Source: Mycolicibacter kumamotonensis
GTDB lineage: Bacteria > Actinomycetota > Actinomycetes > Mycobacteriales > Mycobacteriaceae
NCBI RefSeq assembly: GCF_002086285.1
Contig: NZ_MVHU01000003.1
Coordinates: 183,556 to 247,555 of the forward strand
Direction: 5' to 3'
DNA: 64,000 bases
The notes under the pieces were generated by a model. It was given only the letters and a program-made list of their open reading frames with translations. It was not told the origin of the DNA and did not search any database. Made by a program: the position numbers and the translations under genes. Of this stretch, positions 51,612 through 62,158 are shown in pieces; the first letter of the stretch is position 1; every line of letters begins with the position of its first letter.

Positions 51612-51660
51612 CCTGACATAACGCACGTTGTCGCTCAAAGGCGGGCAACAATCACATACC
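51612..51660 (-). repeat. Right 49-bp terminal inverted repeat
   Basis: Reverse complement of 50982-51030 apart from two transitions. It begins directly after the stop of the winged-helix gene and ends 28 bp before the embC stop codon region (51689). Being immediately downstream of embC, it could also act as a transcription terminator if the arms pair within RNA. Confidence 0.9.
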
Positions 51661-51688
51661 CCGGGGGCCGGCGACAGTCGGGGCCGGG

Positions 51689-54600
51689 TCAGTGCCGCAG
51701 CGGCGCGGGGCTCCACAATCCGGACCGGACCGCGGTGCCCAGCTCCAGCTCAGCCGGCGTCGCCGCCGGGTAATACGGCGTCAACTGCTGCAGGGCGCCC
51801 CAGTCGCGGAACCAGTCGTGGTTGAGATAGCTGGGCACCGTGGTCGCACGCACCAACAGTTCGGTGATGCCCAGCGGCCCGCCGCCGTTGTTGTCCATCA
51901 CCGGCGAGTTCGCCTCGGCGCCGAACCGGTCCGGCAGGATCCGCCACTTGGGCACCTCGGTCACCCCGTTCTGGTGGCCGAACGGCCGTTGGCACGGGAA
52001 CGCCAGGCCCACCAACCAGTCCAGCAGCACCGGGTCCGACGACCCGACCACGTCCTGCAGGCTGCGCAGCTGCGGGACGCGCGGCGGCGTCACCGCGATC
52101 CAGTGCTGGGGCGCCAGGTCGTCGTCGCGGACCACCAACCGGATCCGGGTGGCCTCGGCCGGGATCGACGACATCGGTGCGCGCAGATTGCGCCACGCCG
52201 GGACGGCGCCGATGTCACCGAAGTCGATCGAACCGCCCGGCTTGTCGGCGGCGGCACCGGCCTCGGTGGCCCACTGCGCGGTGACCTCGCCGCGGTCGAA
52301 GCGGCCCGCGGCCGCCACCACCAGCAGCGGTCCCGCACTGGCCCGGTCGGCGGGCAGCCGGTACCACGCCGAGCGCAGCAGCGCCGGCACCTGAATTCCG
52401 GGACGCCAGCTGCCCAGCACCGGAACCCGGGCCGGGTCCAGCTTGTAGGGCAGTCGGGCCCGCGAGCCGTTGATGCCTTCGGCGGCGGTGGTGCCGCCCT
52501 CGGTGCCCGCCTCGCCGCTGGCGGTCTGGGCGTCGTCGTCGGCCAGCCTGCCCAACCCGGGCGGGCCGATCACCTGGTCGGCGGAGACGTCGGCGGGAAT
52601 CCCGTCGGGGGCGAAGCCCGCCGAGAACGTCGCGCCCAGCGCCTCGGCGACGGGTGTGTCGACCGGCGCGAGCAGCCCGGCGTTGGGGTCCGGCTCGACC
52701 AGCACGTCGTCGGCCAGCCCGCAGGTCTTGCCGGACCCCACCACGGGGATGGCGGCCAGGTTGGACCGGCCCACCGTCCACGCCGGGTACTGGCCGAGCA
52801 TCGACGCGGTCAGCGACACCACCTCGAAGGTGATGAGCACCCAGGAGGCGATCGCCAGCGGGTAGCCCGACAACGCCGTCCAGCGCGGCGGCCGGGCCTC
52901 GCCGTTGGCGAAGTGGAACCACGCCGCCACCAGTAGCGCGCACACGGTCAGCGCCACCCCCATGGTGGCGAAGGCCAGGTGCCACTTGGGGAAGGCGTTC
53001 GACCACGGCACCCCGAAGTTCGAGACGTACCACCAGCCGTTGACGCTGGCGAACGACAGCGCGGTGATGAACAGCACCAGCGCGGTGAACAGGGTCCGGT
53101 TGCGCCGCGAGTGCATCGCCGCGGCGCTCACCGCGACGGCGGCCAGCGCGCCCAGTGACCCGGCCAGCCCGGCGAACACCCCGAAGTGATGCGTCCACTT
53201 GGTGGGCGTGAACATCATCGCGATGAACGAGATGATGGTGATCCCGATGATGCGCCGGCTCGGCCCGGCCGCGGTGCCCGGAATGCGGCCCTTGCGCAAC
53301 GCCATCGCCACCGACACCACCAGGGCGACGCCCAGCGCCAGCACCGGGAACCGGCGCGCCACCGAACCGTCGGGGGTGGCCAAGAACAGCCGCTCGTAGC
53401 GGACGTGCTCCTCGAACCAGGCCAGGCTGGGCCCGACCGCGGACTTCAGCGTGCTGGCCTCGATCTCACCGGCCAGGGTCTGGTCGCGGAAGATCACGAT
53501 CGCGGTGATGCTGGCCGCGGCGGCGATCGGCGCCAGCAGCGGCAGCAGCCCGAACTGCGCGGAGCGCCGGTGCAGAATCGTGCGCAGCGGCCCGATCGCT
53601 ACCAGCAGTGCACCGATGGAGGCGATGCCCGTCGGCCCGGAAAACAGCGTGAGCGCGCCGATGATGCAGGCGATCGCCAGCGGCAGCAGCCGGCTGGTGG
53701 CCACCGCCCGCTCCACCGAGCACCAGGTCGCCAGGATGCCCAGCGCGATGATCGGCTCCGGGCGCAGCCCGTTGTTCAACGGCAGCCAGAACGCCAGGAA
53801 CATGCCGGCCGCGGTCCAGGCCGCCGCGGGACTGTGCTTGACGGCGTGCCCCAGCCGGGGCAGGACTTCCCGGCTGATCAGCCACCAGCAGGCCAGCGCC
53901 ATGCCCAGGGTGGGCAGCCGCATCCAGATGCTGGTGGTCGAGACGTGCGCCCAGACCGCCAGCAGGTCGTAGTACCAGCCGAACGGCGCCTCCGGAGTGC
54001 CGAACCACCGGTAGAAGTTGGCCATGTAACCGGCGTGCTCGGAGATCCGCGCCATGGTCAGGATGTAGCCGTCATCGGAGGTGTTGGCGCCGACGAAATG
54101 CCACCACACCAGCACACCCGTCACCAGGGCGTCCAGCGGTGACAGCGACCACCAGCGGGCAGGCAGGAAACGGCGGTGCCGGGTGCCGTCGGCGGTGTCC
54201 AGGATGTGCAGGGCGATCAGCGCGGCGATCGTCAGCGCCACCCCGAGGATCATCGCGGCCAGCTTCAGCGGGGTGGGCGCGCTGGAGAAGCGGGTGTCGA
54301 CGGTGGCGCTGAAGTCCAGTCCGTCCGGTGCCGGGCCGTCCAGGTCGGTGTAGACGCCGACGATCTGCGGCCGGAAGTCATAGCCGCTGCGGGTGCCCTT
54401 CAGCGGCGAGCCGGGGTGCTCGCCGTTGGGTCCCTGCTTGAGGCCGACGAATTCGGCGGTGACCCGGTCGGCGTGCGCGGTGAACGTCAGCTTCTGACAG
54501 TCCGGGCCCAGAACCTGCGACAGGGGCGCCACCACCACCGGCACGTTGCGCACCACCAAGACCAGGTCGTCGTTGACGCGTTCGATGAGCAGCCCGCGGT

Positions 54601-54886
54601 CGACGGCCTTGGGCGCCTGCTTGGGCACCGTGGACAACAGCACGGTCTTGGTCTTGGTGAGCCCGGCCGCGGCCTGACACGGCACGGTGATGTCCAGATC
54701 GGTGGCCACGTAGCTGATCAGCGGGGCTTGCACGCTGCTCAGGGCGCCGTTCTGCGGCCAGTTCAGCTCGGCGGTGGTCTGGTTGACCGGCAACAGCGGG
54801 GTGAGGATCGCCAGCAGGGTGCCCAGTACGCCGGCGACGACGGCGACGGCCCGAGCGATCCGGAAGTCGGCGCGCGTATCGGTCAC
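51689..54886 (-). CDS. embC: Arabinosyltransferase EmbC
   Basis: A 1065-residue GT-C arabinosyltransferase that extends the arabinan of lipoarabinomannan. The catalytic loop has D271-D272 in TSDDGYILTMAR, followed by FYRWFGTPEAPFGWYYDL. The periplasmic C-terminal region has the carbohydrate-binding-module-like stretches found in Emb proteins. It starts at GTG 54886. First gene of the emb series in transcription order. Assignment as EmbC rather than A or B rests on gene order and on SYVATDLDITVPCQ and LKQGPNGEHPGSP segments. Confidence 0.95.
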   Translation of the reverse strand: MTDTRADFRIARAVAVVAGVLGTLLAILTPLLPVNQTTAELNWPQNGALSSVQAPLISYVATDLDITVPCQAAAGLTKTKTVLLSTVPKQAPKAVDRGLLIERVNDDLVLVVRNVPVVVAPLSQVLGPDCQKLTFTAHADRVTAEFVGLKQGPNGEHPGSPLKGTRSGYDFRPQIVGVYTDLDGPAPDGLDFSATVDTRFSSAPTPLKLAAMILGVALTIAALIALHILDTADGTRHRRFLPARWWSLSPLDALVTGVLVWWHFVGANTSDDGYILTMARISEHAGYMANFYRWFGTPEAPFGWYYDLLAVWAHVSTTSIWMRLPTLGMALACWWLISREVLPRLGHAVKHSPAAAWTAAGMFLAFWLPLNNGLRPEPIIALGILATWCSVERAVATSRLLPLAIACIIGALTLFSGPTGIASIGALLVAIGPLRTILHRRSAQFGLLPLLAPIAAAASITAIVIFRDQTLAGEIEASTLKSAVGPSLAWFEEHVRYERLFLATPDGSVARRFPVLALGVALVVSVAMALRKGRIPGTAAGPSRRIIGITIISFIAMMFTPTKWTHHFGVFAGLAGSLGALAAVAVSAAAMHSRRNRTLFTALVLFITALSFASVNGWWYVSNFGVPWSNAFPKWHLAFATMGVALTVCALLVAAWFHFANGEARPPRWTALSGYPLAIASWVLITFEVVSLTASMLGQYPAWTVGRSNLAAIPVVGSGKTCGLADDVLVEPDPNAGLLAPVDTPVAEALGATFSAGFAPDGIPADVSADQVIGPPGLGRLADDDAQTASGEAGTEGGTTAAEGINGSRARLPYKLDPARVPVLGSWRPGIQVPALLRSAWYRLPADRASAGPLLVVAAAGRFDRGEVTAQWATEAGAAADKPGGSIDFGDIGAVPAWRNLRAPMSSIPAEATRIRLVVRDDDLAPQHWIAVTPPRVPQLRSLQDVVGSSDPVLLDWLVGLAFPCQRPFGHQNGVTEVPKWRILPDRFGAEANSPVMDNNGGGPLGITELLVRATTVPSYLNHDWFRDWGALQQLTPYYPAATPAELELGTAVRSGLWSPAPLRH

Positions 54887-54951
54887 GGACCTAGATGCTA
54901 TCGGTGAGCTCGGCGGAGCCTCCTGGTGTGTCTGCCGGGCAGACTTGCCCT

Positions 54952-55647
54952 ATGGACACCGTCGAGTACGCCCCCGGCCGGCTGGTCGATCTGTTCGGTG
55001 AACCTCCCGGGCGAACGGCTCTGCTGTGGCACGGCAAACAGCCCGACGCCCGCACCGCGATCCGGCCGCTGGCCGAACGGGTGGCCGCGCACGGTCTGCA
55101 GGTGGTGGTGCCCGACTGGAATTCCCACGCCGAGGACGGCGGGCGCGCAGATCTGCTGCGCTCGGTGCAGTTCGCGCAGGAACGGGCCGCCGACGCCGAC
55201 GGCCTGATCCTGGTCGGCTGGTCGATGGGCGGCGCCGCGGCGGCCGGGCTGGCCGTACACGCCAGCCGCTACGGCGTCGGCCTGGCCCACGTGGTCTGCC
55301 TGGCCGGGGCGTTCATGGTTCCCGACCCGATCAGCGGGCAGCAACCGGGCGCCGGGCTGCCCGGCGACCGGCGCTGCCCCATCACCTTGCTGCACGGCAC
55401 CTTCGACGACGTCGTCCCTGCGGCGGCGAGCCGCGAGTTCGCCGCCGCCCTGGCACAGCACGGCTGGCCGGTGCGGTTGGAGGAGTTGGCCGCCGATCAC
55501 GGCTCGATCGCCGGAGCCACCTATGACCGCGCGGCCGACCGCTATGCGGCCGCGACCGACCGCCCCACGTTGAGCCTCGCCGCCGAGGTGGCCGAGCGGA
55601 TCACCGCCGCACCGCCAGCACGAACGGGCCGATCTTCTCCACGCTGA
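54952..55647 (+). CDS. Alpha/beta hydrolase of dienelactone-hydrolase type
   Basis: A 231-residue serine hydrolase starting at ATG 54952. Nucleophile S91 lies in [12 protein letters not shown], the acid is probably in [10 protein letters not shown], and the His is in [13 protein letters not shown]. The architecture is a small single-domain esterase. It is transcribed opposite to embC and aftA, sits between them, and its last 47 bp overlap the 3' end of aftA tail to tail. In H37Rv, aftA and embC are adjacent, so this gene is an insertion or was lost there. Substrate unknown. Confidence 0.82.
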   Translation: MDTVEYAPGRLVDLFGEPPGRTALLWHGKQPDARTAIRPLAERVAAHGLQVVVPDWNSHAEDGGRADLLRSVQFAQERAADADGLILVGWSMGGAAAAGLAVHASRYGVGLAHVVCLAGAFMVPDPISGQQPGAGLPGDRRCPITLLHGTFDDVVPAAASREFAAALAQHGWPVRLEELAADHGSIAGATYDRAADRYAAATDRPTLSLAAEVAERITAAPPARTGRSSPR

Positions 55648-57466
55648 ACGCCGGCCCGGCGAACAGTGCCGCGTCCAGCTCGACGGTGTAGCGGCGCACG
55701 TTGGGGTGGTTGGGGTAGACGTCCTTGGCCAGTCGCAGCGTGTAGGTGTCCCCGGAGCCGGGACGCATCAGAAACACCGTCGGCGCCGGCCACGGCAGGT
55801 CGTCGAGCGCGCGGGTGAACTGGTCGGCGGTCTCCAGCTTCGACCAGGCCTCGATCGCGGCGGCGCGGGCGGAGAACTGTGCCAGCGGGTTGGCGTAGTG
55901 GCTCGTCAGGCCCTGGAATCCCCAGTAGGGGTAGAAGGACAAGAAGCTGTAGTCGGCGGTGAGCACCACGGTCTCGTTACGGGGTTTACCGGTGGCTGTG
56001 GTGATCGCATGGTCGACGGCCTCGTAGTACTTCGCCGCGCCGGGCGGGCGCCGGTCGCCGCGTTCGCCGTGGCCGTCGGTGTCGGTGTAGGCGACGGTGA
56101 TGTCGGGGCGCAACACCTCGGGGATGTCCTGACTGAACGCCAGCGCCCCGACCAGCCCCACCGCCGTCGCCGCCGGATACACCACGGTGTGCCAGCCGTG
56201 CCCGGCGCGCCCGAGCGCCCGAGCACCCTCGATGAAACCGAACACCCCGGCGGTGGCCAGCAGCACGGCCAGCGTCGGCTGCAGCCGGAAGCTCAGCAGC
56301 GTGGTGCGGGCCAGCGTGGACAGCATGGACAGCATGGACCAGGCGTAGACGCCGACGACGGCGACCGCCAGCGCGGCCGCCCGGGTCGACTTGGTGGCCC
56401 GCACCACCAGCCAGAGCGTGCCCAGCAGGCACAGCGCGCCGAGCAGGGTGAACTGCAGCATCGGGAAGCTCAGCTGCGCGCCGTCGGCGGGCAGATAGTG
56501 CCGGGCGCTGCCGGTGTCGCTGATCGGATGGCGCAGTGTGGCCAGCAGATACGGCGTCCACGTGATCGACGCGATGGCCGCGGCGATCACCCCGACCACC
56601 ACCAGCCTGGCCAGCGGGTCCAGCGTGGCCCGCAGACCGGCGCGCCGTATCGCCCGCGAGCCAGCCAGCAGCAGTGCCATCAGCGTCACGGTGAAGGCGG
56701 TGTAGGCCACCAGCAGGGTGTAAAAAGTGGCGGCGAAGCCGAGGAAGATGCCGGCTCCGACCACCGCGCCCCAGCCGCGACCGGACGCTCGAAGGCCCGA
56801 CCAGGCCAGGATCAGCACCGGCGGCAGCAGCACGGTGATCATCGCGGCGTAGGGCTCCGGCGAGCTGTAGGCCAGCGTCACCGCGGCACCGGCGATCGTG
56901 GTGATCAGCGCGTACTCGAAGCGGATCATCTTGTTCCACAACACCAGTGCGAGTGCCACCGCGATGGCCATCGAGGTGATCGCCCACGGCTTGTACATCT
57001 CCCAGGCCGGCAGCCCGGTCAACGCCGCGGCGCGGCCCCCGAGCCAGAACCAGCCCGGCGGGTAGTAGGAGGGCAGCCCCAGGTAGGTCATGTCGTGAAG
57101 CGCCGAACTGTCGGCCATCCGGGTCAGGTATTCGGTGCGGAACTGCTGATCCACCGAGACCCCGAACAGGTAGAGCTTGGTGGCGCCCAGCGGCATCGCC
57201 AGCGTGACCACCGAAAATGCACTGGTGAACCCCACCGCGGCCAGCCAGGCCAGCGCGCGGCGTCCCCGTCGCCACCACCAGGCGGCACCGGCCAGCCCGG
57301 CCAGGCAGCCGACCTGCCCGACGGTGGTCAGCGCGTGCAGCTGGTTCGATGAGGGATACGCCGGCCACTGCACCCGGGCGATCGCCACCAGCGCTATGAC
57401 CGCGACGAGCACGGTGATCATGGCCGCCAGGATCATCTGGGCCACCGTGTTCAGCGCATTACGCAT
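55601..57466 (-). CDS. aftA: Priming arabinofuranosyltransferase AftA
   Basis: A 621-residue GT-C membrane enzyme that transfers the first arabinose residue from decaprenylphosphoryl-arabinose onto galactan. It has about 11 membrane helices, the conserved early block [20 protein letters not shown], the acidic loop [30 protein letters not shown], and a C-terminal periplasmic part with [21 protein letters not shown] 57466 begins [11 protein letters not shown]; the frame continues to 57511. It matches Rv3792 closely. Confidence 0.95.
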   Translation of the reverse strand: MRNALNTVAQMILAAMITVLVAVIALVAIARVQWPAYPSSNQLHALTTVGQVGCLAGLAGAAWWWRRGRRALAWLAAVGFTSAFSVVTLAMPLGATKLYLFGVSVDQQFRTEYLTRMADSSALHDMTYLGLPSYYPPGWFWLGGRAAALTGLPAWEMYKPWAITSMAIAVALALVLWNKMIRFEYALITTIAGAAVTLAYSSPEPYAAMITVLLPPVLILAWSGLRASGRGWGAVVGAGIFLGFAATFYTLLVAYTAFTVTLMALLLAGSRAIRRAGLRATLDPLARLVVVGVIAAAIASITWTPYLLATLRHPISDTGSARHYLPADGAQLSFPMLQFTLLGALCLLGTLWLVVRATKSTRAAALAVAVVGVYAWSMLSMLSTLARTTLLSFRLQPTLAVLLATAGVFGFIEGARALGRAGHGWHTVVYPAATAVGLVGALAFSQDIPEVLRPDITVAYTDTDGHGERGDRRPPGAAKYYEAVDHAITTATGKPRNETVVLTADYSFLSFYPYWGFQGLTSHYANPLAQFSARAAAIEAWSKLETADQFTRALDDLPWPAPTVFLMRPGSGDTYTLRLAKDVYPNHPNVRRYTVELDAALFAGPAFSVEKIGPFVLAVRR

Positions 57467-57490
57467 AGAACCGCCTGCCGCCGAACACGC

Positions 57491-57550
57491 GTCGAGTGTG
57501 CGGTTTGGCACGCGAAATGGCCGTTTTGGCTACTAAAACGCACACTCGAC
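57491..57550. terminator. Long-loop hairpin between dprE2 and aftA
   Basis: GTCGAGTGTGCG (57491-57502) pairs perfectly with CGCACACTCGAC (57539-57550), and three further A-T pairs extend the stem after one mismatch. The loop is about 28 nt. It lies 11 bp past the dprE2 stop and 25 bp before the aftA ATG, so it would act within a co-directional gene series as attenuator, terminator or processing site. Confidence 0.65.
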
Positions 57551-57560
57551 AATGCATGAC

Positions 57561-58325
57561 CTAGATGGGCAGCCGTCGGAAGATCGCCCGCGGCACGTGC
57601 CGCAGCACCATCATGACGTAGCGGAATGCTCCTGGCGCCCAGACGATTTCCTTGCCCTTGGCGGCCGCGGTCACCGCCAGCTCGGCGACGTCCTCTTTGT
57701 CGACGGTCAGCGGCGCTTCCTTGACGTGGGCGGAGAACCGGGTGCGCACCTGGCCGGGCCGGATCACCAGCACCCGCACCCCGTGGTCGCGCAGTGCCTC
57801 GCCCAAGCCGAGGTAGAAGCCGTCGAGCCCGGCCTTGGTGGAGCCGTAGACGAAGTTGGTGCGGCGCACCCGCTCGCCGGCCACCGAGCTCATCGCGATG
57901 ATCTGCCCGAAGCCCTGGGCGCTCATCTTGTTGGCCAGCAGCACGCCGACCGAAACCGCGGCGGTGTAGTTGATTCCGGCGACCTGCACGGCCTTGGCCT
58001 GGTTCCGCCAGAGCTCCTCGGCGTCGGCATCCATCCCGAAGGCGACGATCGCCACGTCGATGTCGCCCTCGGCGAACGCCTGGTCGATCATCGCCGGGTG
58101 CGAAGCGGCGTCGAGGGCGTCGAAGTCGATCACCCGCACCGACTTGGCGCCGGCGGCCTCCATCGCCGCCGCCGCGGCGTCGCGGCCGGGGTCATTCGGC
58201 AGGCAGGCCAGCACCACGCTCGCCGAGGCGTTGCGCAGGTAGCGCGCGCAGATCGCCAGGCCGATCTCGGACGTGCCGCCTAGCACCAGGATCGACTGGG
58301 GATTACCGGTCGCGTCGAACACCAT
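57561..58325 (-). CDS. dprE2: Decaprenylphosphoryl-2-keto-ribose reductase DprE2
   Basis: A 254-residue short-chain dehydrogenase that reduces the 2-keto intermediate made by DprE1 to decaprenylphosphoryl-arabinose with NAD(P)H. The cofactor motif is [18 protein letters not shown] and the active-site YxxxK lies in [11 protein letters not shown], with the preceding Ser in MSSVAG. The C-terminal ending ([18 protein letters not shown]) is amphipathic and may contact the membrane. Its ATG follows the dprE1 stop directly, without a gap. Confidence 0.96.
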   Translation of the reverse strand: MVFDATGNPQSILVLGGTSEIGLAICARYLRNASASVVLACLPNDPGRDAAAAAMEAAGAKSVRVIDFDALDAASHPAMIDQAFAEGDIDVAIVAFGMDADAEELWRNQAKAVQVAGINYTAAVSVGVLLANKMSAQGFGQIIAMSSVAGERVRRTNFVYGSTKAGLDGFYLGLGEALRDHGVRVLVIRPGQVRTRFSAHVKEAPLTVDKEDVAELAVTAAAKGKEIVWAPGAFRYVMMVLRHVPRAIFRRLPI

Positions 58326-59702
58326 CTAGAGCAGCTCCAAACGTCGGGCCATATCGGAGGCGAAGATCCCGTCGGGATCCACCTTGCGCCGCACCGCGAG
58401 CCATTCGTCGATGCGCGGGTACATGGCATGGAAGTTCTCCGCGGTGGTGCGGGAGTCCTTGGCGGTGTAGAGCCGGCCGCCGAACTCCAACACCCGGCGG
58501 TCGAGGCGGTTGAGGAATTCGTTGAGGCCGGCCTTGATCTGGAAATCCACGCAGACGTTCCAGCCGGGGATCGGGAAGCTCAGCGGCGCTTGGTTGCCCG
58601 GGCCGAACAGCTTGAACACGTTGAGGAACGAGGAGTGCCCGCTGGCCTGGATGTCTCTCATGATGGCCTTGAACTCCTCGACCGCCTCGGTGGGCACCAC
58701 GAACTGGTACTGCCCGAAACCGGCCGAGCCGTAGGCCCGGTTCCACTCGCCGACCATGTCCAGCGGGTGGTAGAACTGCGTCAGGTTCTGCGCTTTGCCG
58801 CGGTAGCTGCCGGATTTGCGGTACCACAGCTTGGTCATGGCACCGAAGATGAACTTGTTGCCCAACCCGTTGGGGAAGATGTCCGGGGCGGTGAAGAACT
58901 GCGGCGCATCGAATTTCAGCGGGTCGCGGGCCAACTTGTCGGGCAGCTGGTCCAACCGGGCCAGCGAGCCGCGCGAGATGGCGGCCCGGCCCAGCTTGGG
59001 CGGCGCGCTGATCGCGTCGAACCACGCCGAGGAGTAGGTGTAGTCGGCTTCGCTGCCGTCGCTGTGGAAGGCGATGGTCTCGTCGAGCGAGGCGGTGACG
59101 TCGCCGTCGGCGATGAAATACGCCGTCTCGGTCGGGGTCATCGCGATCGTCGCGCGCAACACGATCCCGGTCAGGCCGTTGCCGCCGACGGTGGCCCAGA
59201 ACAGCTCCGACTCGGGGCCGTCCGGGGTCAGGTGGCGCACCGAACCGTCGGCGGTCAGCAACTCCATCGACGCCACGTGGTTGCCGAAGCTGCCGGCGCT
59301 GTGGTGGTTCTTGCCGTGGATGTCGCAGGCGATCGCCCCGCCGACGGTGACCTGCCGGGTCCCGGGCAACACCGGCACCCACAGCCCCAGCGGCAGCGCG
59401 GCCCGCATCAACTGGTCCAGATTGACGCCGGCGTCGACGTCGACCAGCGCGGTGGCGGCGTCCATCGAATGGATCCGGTTCAGCGCGGTCATATCGACGA
59501 CCAGGCCGCCGCCGTTCTGGGCGTTGTCACCGTAGGAGCGGCCCAGACCACGGGCGATCACGCCTCGGGAGTCGGACGCCCGCGCCACGGCCTTAGCGAT
59601 GACCTCGACATCCGGGGTGGACAGCACCTGCGCCACACTCGGCGCGGTGCGGCCCCAACCGGTCAGTCGCCGCGCGGTGGTCTGCAACTCGGTGCTCAAC
59701 AT
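58326..59702 (-). CDS. dprE1: Decaprenylphosphoryl-ribose 2-epimerase oxidase subunit DprE1
   Basis: A 458-residue FAD enzyme of the VAO/PCMH type that oxidises decaprenylphosphoryl-ribose at C2. The FAD-binding N-terminal domain contains [22 protein letters not shown] and [14 protein letters not shown]; the substrate domain has the benzothiazinone-reactive cysteine at C384 in [10 protein letters not shown], equivalent to C387 of M. tuberculosis. Start ATG 59702. In H37Rv the GtrA-type protein Rv3789 lies upstream; it is absent here. Confidence 0.97.
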   Translation of the reverse strand: MLSTELQTTARRLTGWGRTAPSVAQVLSTPDVEVIAKAVARASDSRGVIARGLGRSYGDNAQNGGGLVVDMTALNRIHSMDAATALVDVDAGVNLDQLMRAALPLGLWVPVLPGTRQVTVGGAIACDIHGKNHHSAGSFGNHVASMELLTADGSVRHLTPDGPESELFWATVGGNGLTGIVLRATIAMTPTETAYFIADGDVTASLDETIAFHSDGSEADYTYSSAWFDAISAPPKLGRAAISRGSLARLDQLPDKLARDPLKFDAPQFFTAPDIFPNGLGNKFIFGAMTKLWYRKSGSYRGKAQNLTQFYHPLDMVGEWNRAYGSAGFGQYQFVVPTEAVEEFKAIMRDIQASGHSSFLNVFKLFGPGNQAPLSFPIPGWNVCVDFQIKAGLNEFLNRLDRRVLEFGGRLYTAKDSRTTAENFHAMYPRIDEWLAVRRKVDPDGIFASDMARRLELL

Positions 59703-59780
59703 CGCACATGAGGGTACCGCCCAACGCGCCGCTTCCCGGTTTCACGTGACTAATCCGGTGACTACCGTTACGATCGCGCA

Positions 59781-61515
<1,735 letters not shown>

Positions 61516-61516
61516 G

Positions 61517-62116
61517 ATGCAGGTCCGTGAACTGGCCGTACCCGGTGCGTGGGAACTCACCCCGAAACAGCATTCCGATGCGCGCGGCGTGTTCTTCGAG
61601 TGGTTCACCGATAGGGCGTTCACCGGATTCGCCGGCCACCGCCTCGATCTGCACCAGGCCAACTGCTCGGTGTCAGCCGCCGGAGTGCTGCGCGGGCTGC
61701 ACTTCGCCCAGCTCCCGCCCAGCCAGGCGAAGTACGTCACCTGCGTGACCGGGGCGGTGTGGGACGTCGTCGTCGACATCCGGGTCGGCTCACCGACGTT
61801 CGGCCGTTGGGATGCGGTGCTGCTCGACGACCGTGACCGCCGCTCGGTGTATCTGTCCGAAGGACTGGCGCACGGTTTCCTTGCGCTGCAGGATAATTCG
61901 ACGGTGATGTACCTGTGCTCGACGGGCTACGACCCGCAGCGCGAACACACCATCCGCGCCGACGACCCGGCGCTGGGCATCGAGTGGCCGCTGCCGACCG
62001 GCGAGCGGCTGCTTGCCGAGCGCGACGCCGCCGCACCGACGCTCGCCGAGGTACGCGAAGCCGGTCTGCTACCCAGCTGGGATGCGACGCGCGCCTTTAT
62101 CGACGGTCTGCGTTAA
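61517..62116 (+). CDS. rmlC: dTDP-4-keto-6-deoxyglucose 3,5-epimerase
   Basis: A 199-residue cupin-fold epimerase, third step of dTDP-L-rhamnose synthesis. Conserved features: DARGVFFEWF, the catalytic His in RGLHFAQLPPSQAKYV, DVVVDIRVGSPTFG, and LAHGFLALQDNSTVMYLCSTGYDPQREH with the Tyr acid. It is translated directly after rmlB, so the two form an operon. rmlA and rmlD are not in the window. Confidence 0.95.
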   Translation: MQVRELAVPGAWELTPKQHSDARGVFFEWFTDRAFTGFAGHRLDLHQANCSVSAAGVLRGLHFAQLPPSQAKYVTCVTGAVWDVVVDIRVGSPTFGRWDAVLLDDRDRRSVYLSEGLAHGFLALQDNSTVMYLCSTGYDPQREHTIRADDPALGIEWPLPTGERLLAERDAAAPTLAEVREAGLLPSWDATRAFIDGLR

Positions 62117-62158
62117 ATAGGGCGTCGCGGCGCTGGCCGGACGCGACCGCTGACCGGT

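Larger units (their letters stand above)
50982..51660. mobile_element. 679-bp inverted-repeat-bounded unit between embC and embA (MITE-like or regulatory island)
   Basis: The unit consists of a left 49-bp repeat, a run of GC-rich tandem repeats (51073-51175), a third direct copy of the inner 33-bp motif (51246-51278), a 102-residue winged-helix-like gene (51303-51611) and the right 49-bp repeat that starts at the base after the gene's stop. No transposase is present, so if mobile it would need help in trans. The two outer ends differ by only two transitions. The alternative reading is that the 33-bp motif is the operator of the enclosed regulator. Confidence 0.65.
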
